Origin: JAHFJA01 sp964357385 | GTDB lineage: Bacteria > Patescibacteriota > Patescibacteriia > JACQRZ01 | Length of the DNA: 9,555 nt | Direction of reading: 5' to 3' | NCBI GenBank assembly: GCA_964357385.1 | Contig: CAYHKW010000039.1 | Coordinates: 1 to 9,555 of the forward strand | Shown: one piece after another, positions 1 through 4,820 of the stretch | Position numbering within the stretch: the first letter of the stretch is position 1 | Layout of the letters: the number at the start of each line of letters is the position of its first letter | The notes under the pieces: generated by a model | Databases searched by the model: none | What the model was told of the DNA's origin: nothing | What the model saw: only the letters and a program-made list of their open reading frames with translations | Program-made: the position numbers and the translations under genes

Positions 1-69
1 GTAGTTCAATGGATAGAACAGATCCGTCCTAAGGATACGATGGGGGTCCGATTCCCTCCGAGGGCACCA
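1..69 (+). tRNA. tRNA-Arg (anticodon CCT), 5' end cut by window edge
   Basis: Only the last base of the 5' acceptor strand (G7) is inside the window. The rest folds as a tRNA. The D stem is GTTC/GAAC (4-7 with 16-19). The anticodon stem at 21-25/33-37 has four pairs and a G.A mismatch at its top. The seven-base loop at 26-32 carries CCT at 28-30, reading AGG as arginine. The variable loop has 4 bases. The T stem is at 42-46/54-58, the 3' acceptor strand at 59-65, A73 at 66 and an encoded CCA at 67-69. Two positions are odd: base 32 is G rather than a pyrimidine, and base 55 in the T loop is C rather than T. The arginine identity rests on the CCT anticodon and general resemblance to bacterial tRNA-Arg. 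Confidence 0.9.
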
Positions 70-110
70 GCAGTACATCATTCGTAATTCGTTTAATCCC
101 CTTCTTCCTG

Positions 111-116
111 TATAAT
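111..116 (+). promoter_or_regulatory. Candidate -10 box (TATAAT) for the first pilin-like gene
   Basis: A perfect TATAAT lies 35 bases before the ATG at 152. At the correct spacing the -35 region reads TTCGTT, a poor match, so this is a candidate promoter resting mainly on the -10 box. Its 3' half overlaps the left arm of the inverted repeat at 114-139. Confidence 0.45.
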
Positions 117-139
117 AGTTACATCCCCTTGTAACTATT
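114..139 (+). terminator. 9-bp hairpin between tRNA and pilin gene (terminator or operator)
   Basis: AATAGTTAC (114-122) and GTAACTATT (131-139) are perfect inverted repeats around an 8-base loop, and a run of five T occupies 138-142. It could end transcription of the upstream tRNA. The stem is AT-rich, so it would be a weak terminator. Because it overlaps the TATAAT at 111-116, it could instead be a protein-binding site controlling the pilin gene. Sequence alone does not decide. Confidence 0.4.
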
Positions 140-151
140 TTTAGTTATCGT

Positions 152-664
152 ATGACCACAAAAAAGAAGAATGGTTTTACCCTCATTGAGCTCCTCGTGG
201 TTATTTCTATTATTGGTATTTTATCAACGATAGCATCAGTGAGTTTGACCAGTTCGGTAAGTAAAGCCCGGGATGCAAAACGTGCCAGTGAAATATTTGC
301 TCTTAAAACTGCTTTAATTTTATACTTCAACGAACACGATACATGGCCTGTGTCTGATCCAGGAGGAAGATTGAGTGCACTTGCACTATTGGTACCTGAT
401 TTTTTACCGGTTCTACCGACCGATCCACTGAATACCGGTACCGATGATACAACCAAGTGGCCTTCCTATCAGTCCAACCCCCTTAACTCTCGAGGATATT
501 ACTATTATTCAGATGCAAGTGTTGCTTGTGGATCTGCCGTCTATCCTTCTACCAACCCTATTCTGGTATATCACACTGAAGCAAACGCCAATGGAAATGC
601 GGGCCTAGTGTGTCCCATTCTTGATCAAGGCTTTGACGGCCATACCTTTGTAATCGGTTTTTAA
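152..664 (+). CDS. Type IV pilin-like protein (prepilin with N-terminal methylation motif)
   Basis: The 170-residue protein starts with a short basic leader (KKKNG) and a class III prepilin peptidase site: cleavage is expected after Gly8, leaving mature Phe1 with the conserved Glu at mature position 5 (GFTLIELL). Residues 9-30 form the hydrophobic helix that anchors the prepilin in the membrane and packs the pilus core. The amphipathic continuation carries KARDAKR (38-44), typical of pilins from Patescibacteria. The globular part has the recurring LPTDPLN (89-95) and a tyrosine run (116-119). Cys126 and Cys154 could form the C-terminal disulfide loop. Size fits a minor or major pilin or a pseudopilin; which one cannot be told. 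No SD precedes the ATG. The gene ends 19 bp from the convergent DUF2975 gene. No prepilin peptidase, ATPase or platform protein is in the window. Confidence 0.88.
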   Translation: MTTKKKNGFTLIELLVVISIIGILSTIASVSLTSSVSKARDAKRASEIFALKTALILYFNEHDTWPVSDPGGRLSALALLVPDFLPVLPTDPLNTGTDDTTKWPSYQSNPLNSRGYYYYSDASVACGSAVYPSTNPILVYHTEANANGNAGLVCPILDQGFDGHTFVIGF

Positions 665-683
665 CGTGTCTTTCCCAAAGAAG

Positions 684-1160
684 TTATATTATTTTGTTTT
701 CCGGCTTCATCTTTAGGATCTTGTGCACAATCCGCTCAAACATCGTCGTCGCGGTAACAACAATGATAGAACCAAAAGTAATAAGGATACCCATAAAAAT
801 CCCGCCTGCTGCATCATCATTACCATGATTCAATATAATAATAACTTCTTCCACAACAACAAAACCAATGATGGTGAATGCGCAATATTTTATAGTCCGC
901 AAAGCATTCACGGTCGCTTGCGAGAATAGCATATTTTGCCCGGCATAACCCAAAACCTTAAAAGCCTTATATAGTACCGCAAAAAAAGGAATAGACCCTA
1001 CATAGACAAGCGCCAGGAAAGGGTCTTTGAAGTATATTTCAAAGAGTGTGGCATGGGCATTCCTTCCTTCAAGGTGAGGCTCCCACAACAGGAGAGCAAG
1101 AGCGCCGATGCCGATAAGTACAATGAGCACCTTAAACAATAGTATTACACTTCTTTTCAT
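684..1160 (-). CDS. DUF2975-family four-helix membrane protein
   Basis: The 158-residue protein has four hydrophobic segments at about residues 6-26, 48-70, 92-111 and 119-142, with a basic C-terminus (HKILKMKPENK). The text IYFKDPFLALVYVGSIPFF followed by LYKAFKVLGYAGQNMLFSQATVNALRTIKYC matches my memory of the DUF2975 family of small inner-membrane proteins, which has no established function. In many Firmicutes, DUF2975 genes sit beside a small YozG-like HTH regulator. None is adjacent here: the upstream neighbour is divergent (the phosphatase-family gene at 1356) and the downstream neighbour is the convergent pilin gene. The start is the first ATG of the frame, with no SD. The 195 bp upstream is AT-rich, and I see no convincing -35/-10 pair on this strand. 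Confidence 0.8.
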   Translation of the reverse strand: MKRSVILLFKVLIVLIGIGALALLLWEPHLEGRNAHATLFEIYFKDPFLALVYVGSIPFFAVLYKAFKVLGYAGQNMLFSQATVNALRTIKYCAFTIIGFVVVEEVIIILNHGNDDAAGGIFMGILITFGSIIVVTATTMFERIVHKILKMKPENKII

Positions 1161-1310
1161 ATTATTTGATGTAATTATGCGATTTAGTCTTATAGTTTAT
1201 ATTTCTATCTTAATTTAGTACTTATCGTTTGTCAATATATATTTATTGTTATATTTCCTATATGCACACCAAACATCGTGTTACTTTCAGAAAAAATGCT
1301 TGCCTTTTGG

Positions 1311-1339
1311 TTAGAAAATAGGGAGAATGAACGTATAAA
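1311..1339 (+). promoter_or_regulatory. Weak candidate promoter for the phosphatase-family gene
   Basis: TATAAA at 1334-1339 lies 17 bases after TTAGAA (1311-1316) and would start transcription about 10 bases before the ATG at 1356, giving a very short leader. The -35 is a half match only. I see nothing else in the AT-rich divergent gap 1161-1355. Confidence 0.25.
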
Positions 1340-1355
1340 AATAGAATGAAAAAAT

Positions 1356-2030
1356 ATGGATCTAAAGGTGTTATCGTGGAATATTTTGATAGATGGCGAC
1401 CTTGAAAAATGGAAGGAATTTTTACAGCAACAAAATGCCGATATTATCGGCTTGCAAGAAGTCAAAGATGACGATTTGGAACGTGATGTTATTGGATTTT
1501 TAAATAAACTTGGATACGAGCATACCTTTGCGCGTACAGAACAAATATGGGATGGCAAAACATACCGACATGGTTCTGCTATATTTAGCAAATTTCCCAT
1601 TATACATTCTGAAAAAATCCAACTTGAAAAAGGAGATGATGAACGTGCGGCTGCCTACGCGCAGATCGATATTAATGGGGACGTACTGCATGTTTTTAGT
1701 GCTCACTTGACCCACACCCACCAACAACCTTCGCTCGAGCAAGAGGAAGAGGTGCGTAAGCTCATTAATCGTCTCCCATCAAAGCATGTCGTTGTGGTTG
1801 GTGACTTTAATGCGATCCCCCACAGTTCATCAATACAAATGATGAAAAAAATACTCGTAGATACTGATCCTATTTCAGTACCTACCTGGAGTGTGCATCC
1901 AGAAGGGTGTATCAGCTGTAACCCACAAGAGATTGATATAAAGCTCGATTATATTTTTGTAAGCAGCGATCTAAAAACACATTCTTTATCGTTGGCCAGT
2001 CCGACGCATCAGACCACCTACCAATATTAG
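1356..2030 (+). CDS. Endonuclease/exonuclease/phosphatase-family protein, frameshifted near the C-terminus
   Basis: The protein shows the EEP fold (DNase I, exonuclease III, phosphoesterases) in order: SWN with Asn9, LQE with Glu35 (metal ligand), GSAIFSK (73-79), SAHLTH with His117, VVGDFNA with Asp150 and Asn152, and LDYIFVSSD with Asp198. The family normally ends with a strand carrying S-D-H, whose Asp and His are catalytic. In this frame the protein instead ends ASPTHQTTYQY at residue 224. The -1 frame just there reads ASDHLPILVSVSL and stops at 2045-2047, so the missing motif is present one base out of phase. A natural protein would be about 230 residues. The substrate (DNA, nucleotide, lipid or sugar phosphate) cannot be deduced. 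Sequencing error, real decay or recoding are all possible. It lies 21-38 bp before the metallo-hydrolase gene on the same strand. Confidence 0.85.
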   Translation: MDLKVLSWNILIDGDLEKWKEFLQQQNADIIGLQEVKDDDLERDVIGFLNKLGYEHTFARTEQIWDGKTYRHGSAIFSKFPIIHSEKIQLEKGDDERAAAYAQIDINGDVLHVFSAHLTHTHQQPSLEQEEEVRKLINRLPSKHVVVVGDFNAIPHSSSIQMMKKILVDTDPISVPTWSVHPEGCISCNPQEIDIKLDYIFVSSDLKTHSLSLASPTHQTTYQY

Positions 2031-2047
2031 TTAGTGTTTCTTTGTAA
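2006..2047 (+). other. Out-of-frame C-terminal segment of the EEP gene containing the S-D-H motif
   Basis: Read from 2006, this segment encodes ASDHLPILVSVSL then TAA. That is the standard last strand of the EEP domain, with the catalytic Asp and His. It is in the -1 frame relative to the upstream gene. The shift point must lie upstream of 2006. The A5 run at 1973-1977 is one candidate, because one more A would give LKNTFFIVGQSDASDHLP continuously. Confidence 0.75.
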
Positions 2048-2068
2048 GAAAGAAATATATTTATTCCT

Positions 2069-2704
2069 ATGACCATCACAAAGTTTGGACACAGCTGTTT
2101 ATTGATTGAACAAAACGGTACACGGATTCTTACCGATCCTGGCGTATGGACGTCCCAGCAAAATGACCTCACCGATGTCGATATCATTATTATCACCCAT
2201 CAACACCCCGACCATTTCAGTATTAACTCAGTCAAAGCACTTATTGCCAATAATCCCAGAGCGCAAATTATCACCAACTCAAGCGTCGGTGAATTGTTAA
2301 AAACAGAAGGTATCGCATTTCAAATTCTTGAGAATACCCAAACGAATGAGATCAATGGAATCACTATCGAAGCAATAGGCAATGACCACGCAGTACTTCA
2401 CTCTTCAATCCCTTGTATACAAAATACAGGTTACCTCATCGCTGATCGACTGTTCTTTCCCGGCGACTCTTACACTATTCCATCACACCCAGTAGAGCTA
2501 CTTGCACTGCCCGTTGCTGGTCCATGGCTTAAACTACAAGATTGCATCGACTATGCTCTCGCGGTAAAACCGAATGTCTGCTTCCCGATTCATGATGGCA
2601 TTTTAAAATCCCCCGGCGGAGCGCATCTCATTCCTCCGCAAGTGCTGGAACCTGCAGGAATCAAATTTCAAATTTTAGAAATTGATAAAGAATATGAGTT
2701 CTAG
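2069..2704 (+). CDS. UlaG-like MBL-fold metal-dependent hydrolase
   Basis: This 211-residue protein belongs to the metallo-beta-lactamase fold, in the branch containing UlaG lactonases and the UPF0173 hydrolases. It opens with the typical KFGHSCLLIE strand and TDPG (22-25). It then carries the metal-binding THQHPDHF (His44, His46, Asp48, His49), a later His107 in GNDHAVLH, the bridging Asp133 in FPGDS and the final His175 in FPIHDG. All usual ligands for a binuclear metal site are present, so it should be active. It has no signal peptide, so it is cytoplasmic. The branch is known for broad phosphodiesterase, lactonase or unknown activities, and the substrate here cannot be named. The ATG at 2069 begins the first beta strand directly, and no SD is seen. 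The preceding gap is 21 bp if the EEP gene is read to its shifted stop, so the two may be co-transcribed. Confidence 0.9.
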   Translation: MTITKFGHSCLLIEQNGTRILTDPGVWTSQQNDLTDVDIIIITHQHPDHFSINSVKALIANNPRAQIITNSSVGELLKTEGIAFQILENTQTNEINGITIEAIGNDHAVLHSSIPCIQNTGYLIADRLFFPGDSYTIPSHPVELLALPVAGPWLKLQDCIDYALAVKPNVCFPIHDGILKSPGGAHLIPPQVLEPAGIKFQILEIDKEYEF

Positions 2705-2725
2705 GCTTAAAGTATAAAATAGGGC

Positions 2726-2755
2726 TTGACATAATTATACCCGATCAGGTATAAT
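2726..2755 (+). promoter_or_regulatory. Consensus sigma70-type promoter of the toxin-antitoxin operon
   Basis: TTGACA at 2726-2731 and TATAAT at 2750-2755 are both perfect consensus hexamers, separated by 18 bp. Transcription would begin near 2762, leaving about 30 bases before the toxin ATG at 2794. This is the strongest promoter visible in the window. Confidence 0.9.
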
Positions 2756-2758
2756 TAT
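2731..2758 (+). promoter_or_regulatory. 28-bp palindromic operator over the toxin-antitoxin promoter
   Basis: ATAATTATACC (2731-2741) and GGTATAATTAT (2748-2758) are perfect 11-bp inverted repeats. The six bases between them (CGATCA) hold a central palindromic GATC, so the whole 28 bp is symmetric except for one pair. It covers the last base of the -35, the whole spacer and the -10, so a bound dimer would block RNA polymerase. Xre-type antitoxins of the HigA group commonly repress their own operon this way. The assignment of this site to the HigA-like protein is inference from position. Confidence 0.85.
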
Positions 2759-2793
2759 TTTTATCGTCCATTATATCGTAATAATCCTCATTT

Positions 2794-3219
2794 ATGGAGG
2801 CAGTCTACTACTATGACAAAGCCACTAGTTCATGCCCTGTAAAACTATATCTAGAACAGTATCGGATCAAAAATAGTGATACAGAAAAAGCTAAGCAAAA
2901 AAAGTTACACCTATTGGCAAGCATCGCGCAAAAAATAGAGTACATAGCTCAAAAAAATGGTCTACCGATACCCCCAATTGCAGCACCATTACATGGATAC
3001 AGCTTTTTTGAAATTAAAACACGTAAAGATAAAAATATTCTTATACGAATCCATTATTTTAGGAGCAGTGATAAAATAGTGCTCCTCAACGCATTTGAAA
3101 AATCTGACAGCTACAGCACAGAGAAAGAAAGACGAGCAATCAATCATGAACAAGAAATGACCCAACGATATCAACGACTATTCATAAATGATTCTACTTT
3201 ATATGAAAAATATCAATAA
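2794..3219 (+). CDS. higB: HigB/Gp49-like toxin of the RelE superfamily
   Basis: This 141-residue protein follows the pattern of the phage Gp49-like/HigB family (DUF891). PVKLYLEQ occurs near the start, then a helical hairpin (about 31-55), QKNGLP and APLHGYSFFEIKTRKDKNILIRIHYF, the beta sheet with the basic residues Arg78 and Arg85 that in the superfamily contact RNA. IVLLNAFEK (95-103) then takes the place of the usual LLhgF.KK strand. Relatives are ribosome-associated mRNA endonucleases. Catalytic residues vary in this family, so activity cannot be proved by reading. Its C-terminus is longer than usual, with a charged helix (109-130). It is first in the operon, the higBA order, and overlaps the antitoxin gene. 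The start is the only ATG before the conserved region and has no SD. The gene is regulated by the palindromic promoter just upstream. Confidence 0.85.
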   Translation: MEAVYYYDKATSSCPVKLYLEQYRIKNSDTEKAKQKKLHLLASIAQKIEYIAQKNGLPIPPIAAPLHGYSFFEIKTRKDKNILIRIHYFRSSDKIVLLNAFEKSDSYSTEKERRAINHEQEMTQRYQRLFINDSTLYEKYQ

Positions 3220-3613
3220 AATAACTGCGCCGGATCCTATTTCTGAAGTACGAGACAATAAAGACTTTCAGCAATATTCTCGGGATGCTGCCATACGAAT
3301 CCGTCTGGCAGTAGAAATACATAGCACACGAGAAGCGCAGGGTCTCAGTCAGCAAGAATTAGCAAAAGAAATACATACAACACAACGAGTTATATCAAAT
3401 ATTGAAAATGGTGATATCAATATCGGCCTTGATCTCCTTAATCGACTTGTTACTCAACTTAATTTTAGCGCTGATCAACTATCAACCGTTTTTGGAATTA
3501 CATTTGACTCTCCGTATACAACAAAAACACAAAGTAGTGGAAGTAGTGTTGTTGGCACGACTTCTCGCTATGTATTGACAGGCACGCCCTTTGATTATTC
3601 ACTAAACGTATAA
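3203..3613 (+). CDS. higA: HigA-like Xre-family antitoxin / transcriptional repressor
   Basis: From the ATG at 3203 the protein has 136 residues. Residues about 34-93 form an Xre/Cro helix-turn-helix: the scaffold helix has IRLAVEIHSTREAQGLSQQELAKEI split over two helices, followed by the recognition helix TTQRVISNIENG (59-70) and the closing INIGLDLLNRLVTQLNFS. The tail after residue 100 is Ser/Thr-rich and looks disordered. In HigBA systems this protein neutralises the ribosome-dependent nuclease and represses the operon, and the 28-bp palindrome at 2731-2758 is the natural target. The gene overlaps the toxin gene by 17 bp. An in-frame ATG at 3188 would add MILLY and lengthen the overlap to 32 bp. 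I prefer 3203, but no SD decides between them. The next gene starts 4 bp after the stop. Confidence 0.87.
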   Translation: MKNINKITAPDPISEVRDNKDFQQYSRDAAIRIRLAVEIHSTREAQGLSQQELAKEIHTTQRVISNIENGDINIGLDLLNRLVTQLNFSADQLSTVFGITFDSPYTTKTQSSGSSVVGTTSRYVLTGTPFDYSLNV

Positions 3614-3617
3614 CTAT

Positions 3618-4061
3618 ATGCAGCACATTTGGTCAGTATTATGCCAAAAATCAATCATAGATCGTGAAAGTAATTTGTTGAGTATTATTGATTGCCTAGA
3701 AGAAATCAATTTTACAACAGAAAAAAATATTATTGATAGTGTTGTTATTCCTATCGAATTTCAGATAATTAACTTTTGGATCATTGATAATAATCTATCC
3801 TCGCTAACCTTAAAAATTGATTTACTCGATCCTGATAAGTCAATAATCAGTAATTATGAGAATTCATTTGCAATCAATAAAGGCGCACTACGTTTTAGAA
3901 GTATAACTAAAATTCAAGGAATCACCGCTACAAAAAGCGGCAGATATACTTTCCGCATATCAACAAAAGATAATGAAAAAAATCTCTACAACATCATGAG
4001 CGAACTGCCGCTTGATATTAAAATCACTACCGCTAAATCGCTTCCTATCCCTTCAAACTAA
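3618..4061 (+). CDS. Unknown AT-rich gene linked to the toxin-antitoxin pair (DUF6941-like?)
   Basis: A 147-residue soluble protein with no signal peptide or membrane helix. It begins QHIWSVLCQKSIIDRESNLLSIIDCLEE and then alternates short beta-like strands: VVIPIEFQIINFW (42-54), SLTLKIDLLDPD (62-73), RFRSITKIQG (92-101), GRYTFRIS (108-115) and ELPLDIKI (129-136). This suggests a single beta sandwich. The layout resembles proteins called DUF6941 and similar uncharacterised proteins that I recall from Patescibacteria, but the match is from memory and no function is known. Spot counts give about 28% GC, against roughly 42% in the next gene, so it may have arrived with the toxin-antitoxin pair. 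It starts 4 bp after the antitoxin stop, with no SD, and must share its transcript. It could be a third module component or a passenger. Confidence 0.75.
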   Translation: MQHIWSVLCQKSIIDRESNLLSIIDCLEEINFTTEKNIIDSVVIPIEFQIINFWIIDNNLSSLTLKIDLLDPDKSIISNYENSFAINKGALRFRSITKIQGITATKSGRYTFRISTKDNEKNLYNIMSELPLDIKITTAKSLPIPSN

Positions 4062-4070
4062 CTATCTTTC

Positions 4071-4820
4071 ATGAAACTCATCGTCCAAAATCTCGCCACT
4101 GAATATCAAGATGAAGGCACTGGTCCTGTAATACTGTTTTTGCATGGCTGGAAAGACACATTACATTCCTTTGATGCGTTAGTGCCCCTACTGTCAAAAT
4201 CCCATAGGCTCATTCGTCTCGACCTACCTGGCTTTGGAAACACTGAAATAACAAAGCAACCCTGGACTCTTGATGACTATATTACATTCGTCGTTGATTT
4301 TATCCAAAAACTCAACCTTGATGTTGAGGTGCTCGTGGGTCATTCATTTGGCGGACGCATTGCCATCAAAGGACTCGCCACAAAACAATTGCATCCTAAA
4401 AAATGTATCTTGATTGCCGCAGCAGGCATTGCAAAAAAACAAACAGGACGAAACGTCATGTTGTCAGGCGTAGCAAAAATAGGGAAAGTAATCACCTCCC
4501 TGCCGATATTGCGGGCACAACAGCATGCCTTGCGAAAAAAACTATACCAATCAATCGGCAGTGATTATTTCGCAGCAGGAAGTCTCAAAGAGACGTTTTT
4601 AAATGTCGTTAAAGATGATCTGAGCGGCTACGCGCAACAACTCTCTCTTCCCACTTTGCTTATCTGGGGAACCGATGATGATCAAACACCACTGCACGAC
4701 GGCAAACGGCTTGCTGATATGATTGCTGGTTCAGAATTCAAAATCCTCGACCATACCGGACACTTTGTTCATCGAGAAAAAGCCCAAGAAGTCGCTCAAC
4801 TCATACAACACTTCCTATGA
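4071..4820 (+). CDS. Alpha/beta hydrolase
   Basis: This 249-residue protein is a complete single-domain alpha/beta-hydrolase. It has the oxyanion-hole strand ILFLHGW (21-27), the DLPGFG turn (51-56), the nucleophile elbow GHSFGG with Ser92 (90-95), a helical cap around residues 120-190, WGTDDDQTP with the acid most likely Asp203, and TGHF with the catalytic His231. The triad is intact. There is no signal peptide, so it acts in the cytoplasm. The substrate is unknown: the family covers esterases, lipases, haloalkane dehalogenases and C-C bond hydrolases, and nothing in the cap is diagnostic. It starts 9 bp after the AT-rich gene, and its stop overlaps the murF start in ATGA. That coupling suggests a role tied to envelope synthesis, which is inference only. 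Base composition returns to about 42% GC here. Confidence 0.9.
   Translation: MKLIVQNLATEYQDEGTGPVILFLHGWKDTLHSFDALVPLLSKSHRLIRLDLPGFGNTEITKQPWTLDDYITFVVDFIQKLNLDVEVLVGHSFGGRIAIKGLATKQLHPKKCILIAAAGIAKKQTGRNVMLSGVAKIGKVITSLPILRAQQHALRKKLYQSIGSDYFAAGSLKETFLNVVKDDLSGYAQQLSLPTLLIWGTDDDQTPLHDGKRLADMIAGSEFKILDHTGHFVHREKAQEVAQLIQHFL

Noticed and set aside
1..69. tRNA-Arg as the attachment site of an integrated element
   Set aside because: No integrase, and I found no repeat of the tRNA 3' end elsewhere in the window. The toxin-antitoxin block lies more than 2.7 kb away.
1262..1321. A 19-residue frame starting at an ATG in the divergent gap
   Set aside because: Very short, no SD or clear promoter, no recognisable motif. 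Probably chance in AT-rich DNA.
2037..2051. TTTCTT...AAGAAA inverted repeat after the EEP gene as a terminator
   Set aside because: Only six A/T-dominated pairs with a 3-base loop, followed by no T run. It also lies within the probable true end of the EEP gene.
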